Source of the DNA: an uncultured Flavobacteriaceae bacterium
GTDB lineage: Bacteria > Bacteroidota > Bacteroidia > Flavobacteriales > Flavobacteriaceae
Direction: 5' to 3'
DNA length: 34,249 nt
NCBI GenBank assembly: GCA_929200365.1
Contig: CAKMZM010000014.1
Span: 1-34,249 of the forward strand
The position numbers were made by a program, and so were the translations under genes. The notes beneath the pieces were generated by a model. It was not told the DNA's origin, made no database searches, and saw only the letters and a list, made by a program, of their open reading frames with translations. Below are positions 24,627 through 32,242 of this stretch, one piece after another (the stretch's first letter is position 1; every line of letters begins with the position of its first letter).

Positions 24627-25262
24627 ATGCTCCCTCTTTTTCCATTACAAGCCGTTGTTTATCCTAGAGAATGTTTGCCTTTGCATATTTTTGAAAAAAG
24701 ATACCAGCAATTGATTAATGACTGTGAAGAAGAAGGTGTTCTATTTGGAATACCTACTTATATTGATGAAAAATTAGAGTATGGCACCGAAGTAAAACTT
24801 CAAAAAGTAGCTCAAAAGTATCCAGAAGGGAAGAGTGATATTATATGTCAAGGAATAAGAATTTTTAAAATTAAAAACTTTTATCCACAATTCCCTGGTA
24901 AACTGTATGCTGGAGGAGAGGTCGAATTTCTTGAGAATAATGATAGTAGTGAAGAAAAATTACAAGAAGAACTACTTAGAAATATAGCTATTTTGTATGT
25001 AGAATTAACAATAAATAACCCACCTATATTTGAGATTCCATTTATTAGTTATCAAGTAGCACATAAAATAGGTTTGGCTTTACATCAAGAGTACCATTTA
25101 TTAAAACTTCGTAATGAGGTAGAAAGATTGGAGTACCTTATTAGTCATCTTAGAAAAACAATTCCTGTGGTAAGGGAAATGAATACTACTAAAAAAGCGA
25201 TTAAAATGAATGGGCATTTTAAAAATTTTGATCCTTTGGATTTCAAAGATTTTAAAATGTAA
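24627..25262 (+). CDS. Lon N-terminal (substrate-binding) domain protein
   Basis: A 211-residue stand-alone Lon substrate-binding (LON/PUA-like) protein without ATPase or protease domains. The start MLPLFPLQAVVYPRECLPLHIFEKRY is diagnostic, and EVERLEYLISHLRKTIPVV forms the C-terminal helical part. A GTG at 24597 is in frame, but ATG 24627 matches the family. Function is uncertain; such proteins are widespread in bacteria and may bind unfolded substrates. It precedes sucC by 156 bp, with sucC having its own promoter. Confidence 0.9.
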   Translation: MLPLFPLQAVVYPRECLPLHIFEKRYQQLINDCEEEGVLFGIPTYIDEKLEYGTEVKLQKVAQKYPEGKSDIICQGIRIFKIKNFYPQFPGKLYAGGEVEFLENNDSSEEKLQEELLRNIAILYVELTINNPPIFEIPFISYQVAHKIGLALHQEYHLLKLRNEVERLEYLISHLRKTIPVVREMNTTKKAIKMNGHFKNFDPLDFKDFKM

Positions 25263-25353
25263 TGAATAAATGAGGTAATCTATACTAATCTTAGCGTATT
25301 TTTTTGATTGTTTAGAGAATAAAAAAAGACTGTTTTTTTTTACTATAAAAAGA

Positions 25354-25385
25354 TTGGCACAATAACTTCACTTTTCCTATTTTTG
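25354..25385 (+). promoter_or_regulatory. Candidate sigma-ABfr promoter of sucC
   Basis: TTG (25354-25356), a 21-bp spacer and TATTTTTG (25378-25385) match the Bacteroidetes promoter pattern with a perfect TAnnTTTG box. It lies 33 bp before the sucC ATG. Confidence 0.65.
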
Positions 25386-25418
25386 AAACTCCTAAAAAAA
25401 AGGCAAAAAAACAATAGT

Positions 25419-26612
25419 ATGAACTTACACGAATATCAGGGTAAAGAGATATTAAATAGCTTTGGCGTGCGTATACAGCGCGGTATTGTAGCACAAAATG
25501 CAAACGAGGCTGTAGCTGCGGCAAAACAACTTACTGCAGAAACTGGAACAGGATGGCATGTAATTAAAGCACAAGTTCACGCTGGTGGACGAGGAAAAGG
25601 TGGTGGAGTAAAACTTGCTAAAAACCTTAAGGAAGTAGAAGAAATAGCAGAACAGATCATAGGAATGAATTTAATTACTCCTCAAACTTCTGCAGAAGGT
25701 AAGAAAGTTCATCAGGTATTGGTAGCAGAAGATGTGTATTATCCCGGGGATAACGAGCCAGATGAATTTTATATGTCGGTATTGCTAAATCGTACTTCTG
25801 GCTGCAATATGATCATGTACTCTACTGAAGGAGGTATGGATATCGAGACAGTAGCAGAAGAAACTCCTCATTTAATTTTTACAGAAGAAGTTGATCCAGC
25901 TGTTGGGTTACTTCCTTTTCAGGCAAGACGAGTTGCTTTTAATTTAGGACTAAGCGGTACTGCATTCAAAGAAATGACCAAATTTGTAATGGCATTGTAT
26001 ACAGCCTATGTTAAATCAGATGCATCTTTATTCGAAATAAATCCTGTACTAAAAACCAGTGATGATAAAATTATGGCAGTAGATGCCAAGGTGACTCTGG
26101 ATGATAATGCATTATATCGTCATAAGAATTATGTAGATATGCGTGATATTCGAGAGGAAAACCCAATCGAGGTTGAAGCAAGAGAAGTAGGACTTAACTA
26201 TGTAGATCTTGATGGTAATGTAGGGTGTATGGTAAATGGTGCTGGTCTTGCAATGGCAACAATGGATTTGATTAAACAAGCAGGAGGAGAGCCAGCAAAT
26301 TTCCTTGATGTAGGAGGTACTGCTGATGCAAAACGTGTAGAAACAGCATTTAGAATCATTCTTAAGGACCCAAATGTAAAAGCAATTCTAATTAATATTT
26401 TTGGTGGTATCGTTCGTTGTGATCGAGTAGCACAAGGAGTTGTAGACGCATATAGAAATATGGGCGATGCGATTAATGTGCCAATTATAGTTCGTTTGCA
26501 AGGTACTAATGCAGATATAGCAAAAGAATTAATTGATAATAGTGGATTAGATGTACAAAGTGCGGTACAGTTTCAGGAAGCTGCCGATAAAGTACAGGCA
26601 GTATTAGCGTAA
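25419..26612 (+). CDS. sucC: Succinyl-CoA synthetase beta subunit (ADP-forming)
   Basis: A 397-residue TCA-cycle enzyme subunit that works with SucD to convert succinyl-CoA to succinate with ATP formation. The ATP-grasp domain starts MNLHEYQGKEILNSFGV and carries HAGGRGKGGGVKLA. The C-terminal ligase domain has GLAMATMDLIKQAGGEPANF, LDVGGTADAKRV and NIFGGIVRCD. A TTG at 25383 is in frame but ATG 25419 is the family start. sucD is not adjacent, which is common in Bacteroidetes. A terminator follows at 26638. Confidence 0.97.
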   Translation: MNLHEYQGKEILNSFGVRIQRGIVAQNANEAVAAAKQLTAETGTGWHVIKAQVHAGGRGKGGGVKLAKNLKEVEEIAEQIIGMNLITPQTSAEGKKVHQVLVAEDVYYPGDNEPDEFYMSVLLNRTSGCNMIMYSTEGGMDIETVAEETPHLIFTEEVDPAVGLLPFQARRVAFNLGLSGTAFKEMTKFVMALYTAYVKSDASLFEINPVLKTSDDKIMAVDAKVTLDDNALYRHKNYVDMRDIREENPIEVEAREVGLNYVDLDGNVGCMVNGAGLAMATMDLIKQAGGEPANFLDVGGTADAKRVETAFRIILKDPNVKAILINIFGGIVRCDRVAQGVVDAYRNMGDAINVPIIVRLQGTNADIAKELIDNSGLDVQSAVQFQEAADKVQAVLA

Positions 26613-26637
26613 TAACTAATTAGATTTTATATACATT

Positions 26638-26670
26638 AGAAGCGATCTATTGAGGATCGCTTCTTTTTTT
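26638..26670 (+). terminator. Rho-independent terminator of sucC
   Basis: AGAAGCGATC (26638-26647) and GATCGCTTCT (26655-26664) form a 10-bp perfect stem with a 7-nt loop, followed by a run of T to 26670. Confidence 0.9.
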
Positions 26671-26699
26671 ATAAAAAACACACCTAAAATATAAATGCC

Positions 26700-27206
26700 A
26701 TGAATACAAGGATAGAAAAAATAGTTCAGAAATTAGATATGAACCCACATCCCGAAGGTGGGTTTTATAAAGAAACCTATAGGAGCAAAGGTATTATTCC
26801 TCAACATGTTTTGGGTGAAGCATATAATGGAGAACGTAATTATTGTACTGCTATCTATTTTCTTCTTACTTCAGACAATTTTTCGGCGTTTCATAAAATT
26901 AATCAGGATGAAATATGGCATTATTATGAAGGAGCTTCTTTGTTTGTTCACGTAATTGATTTAGAAGGAGAATATCGTCGCTATTCTGTAGGTATGAATT
27001 TAGAAGAAGGAGAACTACCTCAATTAGTAGTTCCTGCTGGTTGCTGGTTTGCTTCTAGTGTAAAAAAAGAAAATAGTTATTCTTTAGTGGGGTGTACCGT
27101 ATCACCAGGTTTTGATTTCGATGATTTTGAATTGGCAGAAAGAAAAGATTTGATTCAGCAATTTCCAAAACACAAAGATGTAATTACTCGGCTTACAAGA
27201 AATTAA
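26700..27206 (+). CDS. Cupin (DUF985) domain protein
   Basis: A 168-residue cupin_5/DUF985 protein. The opening IVQKLDMNPHPEGGFYKETYRS, the central ERNYCTAIYFLLTSDNFSAFHK and DEIWHYYEGASL, and the later PAGCWFASSV and SLVGCTVSPGFDFDDFEL are family signatures (YML079w-like). The fold is a double-stranded beta-helix; the ligand and reaction are unknown. It begins 29 bp after the sucC terminator and stands alone. The 150-bp spacer downstream holds no gene. Confidence 0.92.
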   Translation: MNTRIEKIVQKLDMNPHPEGGFYKETYRSKGIIPQHVLGEAYNGERNYCTAIYFLLTSDNFSAFHKINQDEIWHYYEGASLFVHVIDLEGEYRRYSVGMNLEEGELPQLVVPAGCWFASSVKKENSYSLVGCTVSPGFDFDDFELAERKDLIQQFPKHKDVITRLTRN

Positions 27207-27356
27207 CATAACAGCTGAGAGGTGGCTTTTTTAGGAGATTTCTATGTTAATTACATTCAGTTAGTTTGTTAATCTGTGTTAAATATTCCTTTTTAGTGTA
27301 ACAAATTTAAATAATCAATGATCTTATAAGTATAAATCAATAAAAACGAATAAATC

Positions 27357-27847
27357 ATGAAAAAATTGAATGTATTACTTTTGGCAGTTGCCTTTGCAGT
27401 AAGAGCATGTTTAAACACAATGTAAACTGAAAATCAATAGTTTGAGGTCCTGAGTAAGCTTCAAATTATGAACATATCGGGATATTCGAATGATTTGAAA
27501 CAACCTCATGGTTCTCAAAATAATGGTTTTCAGGAAGCAAGGAGTTTAAACATGCTCTAAGTAGTGTCGCAAGTGCGGGTACTAATCCAACAAAAATAGA
27601 AAACGCTCTTAATAAAGAGATTAAAACATTATTAAAGAAACCATCTTTTAAAATTAAAAAAGAATTAACTGCCTATGTAACATTTACTTTAAATAGTAAA
27701 GGTGAAATTGTAGTGTTATCTGTTGATTCTAAAAGTGAAACCTTAGATGGTTTTATTAAGAGTCGATTAAATTATAAAAAAGTAGGAACACAATATGGTT
27801 CTGAAGCTAAAGTATTCAAGATGCCTGTGCGTATCGTAGAGGAATAA
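27357..27847 (+). pseudogene. Secreted protein gene interrupted by a 155-bp MITE-like insertion
   Basis: The 5' part (MKKLNVLLLAVAFAV...) is cut after codon 15 by an insertion at 27403-27557 and stops at once. Removing the element plus one TAA duplicate rejoins the frame exactly: ...AVAFAVSSVASAGTNPTKIE through TAYVTFTLNSKGEIVVLSVD to KMPVRIVEE, about 110 residues with a normal signal peptide. This resembles small secreted flavobacterial proteins whose C-terminal half looks like a TonB-C/energy-transducer-like domain; the family is a tentative call. The exact rejoining shows a recent knockout by insertion. A terminator follows at 27871. Confidence 0.85.
27403..27557 (+). mobile_element. 155-bp MITE-like element (IS5/IS1031-type ends)
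   Basis: Terminal inverted repeats GAGCATGTTTAAAC (27403-27416) and GTTTAAACATGCTC (27544-27557) are perfect over 14 bp, flanked by TAA on both sides (27400-27402 and 27558-27560). GAG-starting ends with a 3-bp TNA duplication are known for the IS1031 group of the IS5 family; the match to that group is inferred. No transposase is present. Confidence 0.82.
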
Positions 27848-27870
27848 GATTGTAAAACATGTGAATGCAT

Positions 27871-27906
27871 AAAAAAGTCCTGGAAATCATCACCCAGGAC
27901 TTTTTT
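27871..27906. terminator. Rho-independent terminator after the interrupted gene
   Basis: AAAAAAGTCCTGG (27871-27883) pairs perfectly with CCAGGACTTTTTT (27894-27906). A/T runs flank both sides, so it can also serve the convergent minus-strand gene at 27991. Confidence 0.9.
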
Positions 27907-27990
27907 ATTTTTCAATAATACAGTTCCTTGACAGAATATTAATTTTTGGGATTAAGATTGAATTACTTACTTCTTTTTAAGCTTGATGTG

Positions 27991-28713
27991 CTAATAAGGA
28001 AAAGCTGTAGAGTCCCAGGTAAAATTGTTTTTTATGTTTCCTGATAAATGTACTGGTAACCATATAGCATAGGTTTCATTTTTGTCTTTATATTCTTCAA
28101 TTCTAAAAATTACATCCATCATGCTATCATAATCTTCTTCTTTAGGTTCAGGGAAAAAATCATAAAGCGGATGCTGATCATCAGTTTCTGTTAATAATCT
28201 AACCGCCATTGCTTGATCTTTTACCTTAAAAGAATCAATATCTGGGTGGATTTCAAATCCATAAAGCTCTACACAAGCTAGTGTTGGTGGTGCAAAACGT
28301 TTTGGGAAAGCATCGCAAAGAACCCCTTGTAGCATTAAAATATCTCTTCCTAACGACAATGCATCTTCAGTTTTTTCAAGAACACAAAATTCCCATAGAT
28401 TAAAACCTGGAATCTCCATTTTTATTAAAATTTCATTGGGATTGCAATTGTAAGGTATACCATCTATTGCTAAAGCAATGATTTCTTTCAAAATAGTATC
28501 TGTTGCTTTTGTCAATTCTATTTTGAACCAAGGATAAAAATCACTAATATCATTATGATCATATTCCGGAAATTCTCCTTTAATAGAGTTATACAATGGC
28601 GCAAGTATTCTTAAGTCTGGGTCAATAAATTCTCTGAAACCAGAATCCTTTTCAGAGAAATAGAATGGCTTGGTTTCTGTTTTTACATGGGTTACACTAT
28701 ATAAAGCACTCAT
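27991..28713 (-). CDS. Unrecognised cytoplasmic protein paired with a methyltransferase
   Basis: A 240-residue acidic protein with no signal peptide or membrane segment. I do not recognise a family. It contains SLGRDILMLQGVLCDAFPKR, ACVELYGFEIHPDIDS and EILIKMEIPGFNLWEFCVLE, a well-structured globular composition. Its start lies 22 bp after the stop of the methyltransferase gene on the same strand, so the two are probably co-transcribed and may act on one substrate. No cofactor motif or catalytic residue set can be pointed to. The start ATG at 28711-28713 (MSALYSVTHVKTETKPF) is the only good one. Confidence 0.75.
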   Translation of the reverse strand: MSALYSVTHVKTETKPFYFSEKDSGFREFIDPDLRILAPLYNSIKGEFPEYDHNDISDFYPWFKIELTKATDTILKEIIALAIDGIPYNCNPNEILIKMEIPGFNLWEFCVLEKTEDALSLGRDILMLQGVLCDAFPKRFAPPTLACVELYGFEIHPDIDSFKVKDQAMAVRLLTETDDQHPLYDFFPEPKEEDYDSMMDVIFRIEEYKDKNETYAIWLPVHLSGNIKNNFTWDSTAFPY

Positions 28714-28735
28714 AATTTATACGTTGATTAAATTG

Positions 28736-30340
28736 TTATTTGCCAATAATATAATTAATACTTACTGTTGCTAGGTCAGAATTCGGAAACTTAGAAAAGT
28801 ATTTGTCATCACTTTGTAATCCTACTTCCTCAATTACTTTTAAAAAAGAATCGATCTCTAAAATATACTGATCAGAGAACCCATGAGTAGCATCATAGGC
28901 AGTAGCTGCAGTTTTGCCCAGATTTTTAGCAGTCAATTCTGGGGATATGGTATGTAGTTCTATGACAATTAACCCAAATTTTGCAATATGCTCTCTCCAT
29001 TTTTTAAAATGATCCTTTAGATTTTGTTCAACATCGTTATTTGATAATCGTTTTCCTCGATAAGAAAATGCACCAGTAGATTGGCTAGGAGTATCTAGCT
29101 GTAAGATTGGCTCACTCCAGATTCTGTTGTGATCTAGGAATGTTCTTACCGACAATAAATCTTTTAATGCTATAGTGTAGTTTTCTTTTAAGTCTTTTTC
29201 TAATAAATCAGGATTGCTAATATCTCCCCAAATAACTTTGGCCCAGATGTCTGCTTGAATTAAATTAGCTCTGGTGACTTTTAAAGCCGCTTTATTGTAA
29301 TCTGCACCGACCAAAAATAATGGATAATCATCTAAGTGTTTTCCGCGAAGTGTTTTGGATTCAATGACCTCAAAAAGGTGAATTAAAAAAGCACCATTGC
29401 CACATCCCATATCCAGAATCCCTTTAGGTTGCTCATCTAGAGGTTTGTTAAATAGGCTAATAATGATTTCATCAATCTTTTTGAAATAAGTAGTGTGTGC
29501 ACCTCCGCTTCCCCATACATTCATTTCTCGATCTACATGTATTTCGGTATCACCCTGAGAACTCCATAATATATTGGGGTCACCAAATAGTAAAGCATCC
29601 ATTTGCCGAAACATGGGGATGTAGGAAACAGTAACACCATAGGCAGAAGCTCTTTTGGCAAAAAACAATCCCTTATTGGTAAAAGTATAGTTATCATTTG
29701 ATTTGCTAAACCAACCTAGGTAGTTTAAGAATGTAAGAATGGTGTTAAAGCTTTCTGGAAACTTGTGGTATTCATCTGCGCTAAAAGATGCTTCCATAAA
29801 ATATTTATGAAACATGCCACCCATACCCAGATGTACCGTAGTTGGACCAACCAAAATACCTTCAATATGTTTAAGAATCTGATCTTGGATTTGAGTAACT
29901 GTGCTATCTTTTTCAGAGGGTAAGTTAAAGCGGTTTTGATATTTTTTAAATAACTGTTCTAGTTTATGAAAAGGCTCTAATTCAAACTTTCGAGGATGAA
30001 ATTTGCCAGAATATTCCAACAGATTAACCACATCTTCATATAAATGAAAATGATTAAAAGCTAATTCAGAAAGTATATTGGTTTTTATAATTACATCATC
30101 CTTGCTTACTTTATAGTCCAGCCAACCTTGAGCACTTAGAATACGCAGAGCGACATTTAGATACCCTTCATTGGTCTTATGGGATGCTACAATTTGTGAA
30201 ACTGATGTTTTTTTATTGCTAATTAAATAATCGGTAATATTATTTTTATATAGAGAATAGGCAACAGGAGCTACAGCAATCCCATCTAAATGACAAAAAA
30301 GCTCTTCTCTAAATAATTGTTTTTCGGCAGTAGTGAGCAT
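28736..30340 (-). CDS. SAM-dependent methyltransferase with duplicated N-terminal domain
   Basis: A 534-residue protein in three parts. Residues 13-75 and 153-212 are similar: FCHLDGIAVAPVAYSL matches LKHIEGILVGPTTVHL, and NVALRILSAQGWL matches NTILTFLNYLGWF, each followed by a short strand pair (winged-helix-like). The C-terminal part is a class I methyltransferase: motif I ILDMGCGNGAFL (308-319), an acidic residue in LVGADYNKAAL, and WGDISNP for motif II. This recalls polyketide-type and O-methyltransferases with winged-helix dimerisation domains; the substrate is unknown. It leads a two-gene unit with the 27991 gene. An inverted repeat at 30362 may be its operator. Confidence 0.78.
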   Translation of the reverse strand: MLTTAEKQLFREELFCHLDGIAVAPVAYSLYKNNITDYLISNKKTSVSQIVASHKTNEGYLNVALRILSAQGWLDYKVSKDDVIIKTNILSELAFNHFHLYEDVVNLLEYSGKFHPRKFELEPFHKLEQLFKKYQNRFNLPSEKDSTVTQIQDQILKHIEGILVGPTTVHLGMGGMFHKYFMEASFSADEYHKFPESFNTILTFLNYLGWFSKSNDNYTFTNKGLFFAKRASAYGVTVSYIPMFRQMDALLFGDPNILWSSQGDTEIHVDREMNVWGSGGAHTTYFKKIDEIIISLFNKPLDEQPKGILDMGCGNGAFLIHLFEVIESKTLRGKHLDDYPLFLVGADYNKAALKVTRANLIQADIWAKVIWGDISNPDLLEKDLKENYTIALKDLLSVRTFLDHNRIWSEPILQLDTPSQSTGAFSYRGKRLSNNDVEQNLKDHFKKWREHIAKFGLIVIELHTISPELTAKNLGKTAATAYDATHGFSDQYILEIDSFLKVIEEVGLQSDDKYFSKFPNSDLATVSINYIIGK

Positions 30341-30361
30341 AAATATTTAAATTGTGTAATT

Positions 30362-30389
30362 GTTGAGTTTAATATTTATTGATCTCAAC
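30362..30389. promoter_or_regulatory. Inverted repeat upstream of the methyltransferase gene
   Basis: GTTGAG (30362-30367) and CTCAAC (30384-30389) flank a 16-nt AT-rich centre, 21 bp before the methyltransferase start. Position suggests an operator; nothing more can be said. Confidence 0.3.
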
Positions 30390-30420
30390 CAAATTAAGCA
30401 TTTATTTTGAAGAAAAAATG

Positions 30421-30681
30421 TTAGTTTTCGGTTTTTATAATACCTTTCTTTTTTTCGGGCATTGGACCTCTAAGATGAATAATTAATCCATTTAAGAAAT
30501 TACGTAATATTTGATCACCACACTCCATATATTTTGGATGATTTTCATTTCTGAAAAATGCACCCAGTTCACTTTTGGTTACTTTAAAATCTACCAACGC
30601 ACAGATTTTTACAATATCATCATCACGTAATTTATGTGCAACCCTAAGCTTTTTAAAAATATCATTGTTTGTTAAACCCAT
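30421..30681 (-). CDS. DUF1456 (YehS-like) protein, single-repeat form
   Basis: An 86-residue protein. The DUF1456 repeat is clear: GLTNNDIFKKLRVAHKLRDDDIVKI followed by VTKSELGAFFRNENHPKYMECGDQILRNFLNGL. E. coli YehS has two such repeats (about 155 residues), whereas this protein has one, then a lysine-rich tail. Single-repeat forms may be natural in this group or reflect truncation. Function is unknown. It is divergent from the TerB-like gene across 115 bp, and follows the methyltransferase on the same strand only by orientation. Confidence 0.85.
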   Translation of the reverse strand: MGLTNNDIFKKLRVAHKLRDDDIVKICALVDFKVTKSELGAFFRNENHPKYMECGDQILRNFLNGLIIHLRGPMPEKKKGIIKTEN

Positions 30682-30796
30682 ATTGCAAAGGTATATTTTT
30701 TGAATTTAAAAAGAGATTAAAATCACAAATAGGATGTAAAGAATGTTATATGGGTTTAGTTGAAAATTACTATTTTCGACAAAAAGTAATTAGTTT

Positions 30797-31198
30797 ATGT
30801 ATAGTAAAGAAGAAAAATTGAGTTTACTTTCCGAAATGATACAGTTTGCTAAGGCAGATAAAAAATTTAAAGAAGAGGAATATAATTTTATTCTGCTCAT
30901 TGCGTCGCAACTTAAGATAACAAAAGAAGAGGTGGATACTTTGATAGAAGAAGGAGTAGAAAAAAAGAGCTTACAACCTGAATCACAAAGAATTCTTCAG
31001 TTTCATAGATTGGTATTGCTTATGAATATTGATCAGGAAACTTCTCAATTAGAAATTCATAAAATAAAAGATATGGGATTGCGCATGGGACTTAGGTTAG
31101 AGGCGATCGATGAGGTTTTGGAGAAAATGAATGAATATCCGAACAAGGTCATTCCGCCGCAGGAATTGATCTCTATTTTTACACGTTTTTATAATTAA
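30797..31198 (+). CDS. TerB-like domain protein
   Basis: A 133-residue all-helical protein. LLSEMIQFAKADKKFKEEEYNFILLIASQLKI resembles the TerB (tellurite-resistance B) and DjlA N-terminal fold, in which acidic loops bind metal ions; here ADKKFKEEE fits the first loop. The ATG at 30797 is well placed, with a TATTTTCG box just upstream. No other ter genes are nearby, so a tellurite-resistance role should not be assumed. Directly after the stop is the structured spacer at 31202. Confidence 0.72.
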   Translation: MYSKEEKLSLLSEMIQFAKADKKFKEEEYNFILLIASQLKITKEEVDTLIEEGVEKKSLQPESQRILQFHRLVLLMNIDQETSQLEIHKIKDMGLRMGLRLEAIDEVLEKMNEYPNKVIPPQELISIFTRFYN

Positions 31199-31201
31199 TG
31201 A

Positions 31202-31279
31202 GACCGTAAACTCAAAAGCTGAAAGCGAATTGAGTTTATTAGGTCGAATTATCCCACTGTAGAGTGGGATCTTTTTTTT
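31202..31279 (+). terminator. Compound stem-loop followed by a terminator
   Basis: First hairpin: GACC (31202-31205) and TAAACTCAA (31207-31215) pair with TTGAGTTTA (31230-31238) and GGTC (31242-31245). Second hairpin: ATCCCACT (31251-31258) pairs with AGTGGGAT (31263-31270) and is followed by C and eight T. The second is a clear rho-independent terminator for the TerB-like gene; the first adds a large upstream fold. Confidence 0.8.
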
Positions 31280-31334
31280 GAATCTAGGATGCTCTAACAA
31301 GATAAAAGTTAATCGAATTTGCTAGATCTGTTTA

Positions 31335-31358
31335 CCCCGCTATAGAGCAGGATTTTTT
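31335..31358 (+). terminator. Weaker second terminator-like hairpin
   Basis: CCCCGCT (31335-31341) and AGCAGG (31346-31351) form a stem with one mismatch and an ATAG loop, followed by a T-run. It looks like a diverged duplicate of the 31251 hairpin (both share CT-N-TAGAG and GGAT-T-run). Confidence 0.55.
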
Positions 31359-31502
31359 TATCTGGATGTTTTTTGATCGAGAAATTGATTATTGGCCTTC
31401 TAAATTTTAAGCTTTTGTAAGGATTGTGATAGTTCTTCTTATTTTTTTAGGCTTCGGGATGCTATAGTTAAGATCTTTTGTCATTCTTATAACGATATAT
31501 TT

Positions 31503-31546
31503 TGACAAAATGTCACTAGTTGAAAGTATTTAAGTGACAAAATGTC
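31503..31546. promoter_or_regulatory. Paired TGACA-N3-TGTCA sites upstream of hsp20
   Basis: TGACAAAATGTCA (31503-31515) and TGACAAAATGTC (31535-31546) are near-identical palindromes with starts 32 bp apart, about three helical turns. They lie 78-121 bp before the hsp20 ATG. This is not a CIRCE or a ROSE-type element. A bound regulator of stress expression is inferred. Confidence 0.55.
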
Positions 31547-31623
31547 TTAAAAATTGAAACGGAACCCAAATTGCTATATACTCATTGTAATTGAAATTTT
31601 GAATAACCTTAAAAAAATATACA

Positions 31624-32061
31624 ATGAGTTTACTAAAAAAAACAGACAGATTACCTTTCCTTTTTGATGATTTCTTTGCTACCGATTGGCTTGGTGGAAC
31701 ATCTAATATCAATAAAATAGGTGTAAATACTCCAGCAGTTAATGTTAAAGAAACAGATGAAGATTTTGTGGTAGAATTAGCTGCACCAGGACTTACTAAA
31801 GAAGACTTTAGTATTGAACTTAATAATGATGTTCTTACCATTTCTTCTGAGAGTAGATCAGAAAAAGAAACTAAAGATGAAAAGGGTAAGTACACGCGAA
31901 AAGAATTTGGATACAATGCATTTAAACGTTCATTTAGCTTACCAGAAGCAGTAAATGGTAACAGAATAGGAGCTTCATACAAAAACGGAGTGCTATTGGT
32001 AAAGCTTCCTAAAAAAGAGGAAGCAAAAGTACAACCAAAAAGGTTGATTGAGATTTCATGA
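31624..32061 (+). CDS. Hsp20/alpha-crystallin family small heat-shock protein
   Basis: A 145-residue small heat-shock chaperone. The N-terminal arm LPFLFDDFFATDWLGG is followed by the alpha-crystallin domain (about 38-135) with VNVKETDEDFVVELAAPGLTKEDF, LTISSESR and the FNAFKRSFSLPEAV-like stretch (GYNAFKRSFSLPEAV). The conserved GVLLVKLPK is near the end. It binds unfolding proteins to hold them for refolding. It has its own paired upstream palindromes and its own terminator at 32097, so it is monocistronic. Confidence 0.95.
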   Translation: MSLLKKTDRLPFLFDDFFATDWLGGTSNINKIGVNTPAVNVKETDEDFVVELAAPGLTKEDFSIELNNDVLTISSESRSEKETKDEKGKYTRKEFGYNAFKRSFSLPEAVNGNRIGASYKNGVLLVKLPKKEEAKVQPKRLIEIS

Positions 32062-32096
32062 TTTGATTGATTTGAAATTTAGTTAGTTAATGTTTC

Positions 32097-32126
32097 AAAA
32101 ACGCTCTTTGTTATAAGAGCGTTTTT
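32097..32126. terminator. Rho-independent terminator of hsp20
   Basis: AAAAACGCTCTT (32097-32108) and AAGAGCGTTTTT (32115-32126) are perfectly complementary around a 6-nt loop. Confidence 0.9.
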
Positions 32127-32242
32127 GCTTTTTAACTCAAATCTAAAAGAACTCAATTAAGTCACTTCATAGTTAATATTGGATAAATCTTCAAAACATT
32201 AAAAAAATATTCGTATTATTGTGATATCAAAATGATATTGTT

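Noticed and set aside
30797-31198. Tellurite-resistance operon
   Set aside because: Only a TerB-like fold is present; no terA, terC, terD or terE nearby.
31291-31299. ATGCTCTAA resembling the right end of the 155-bp element
   Set aside because: Only nine bases match and no partner end is nearby; likely chance.
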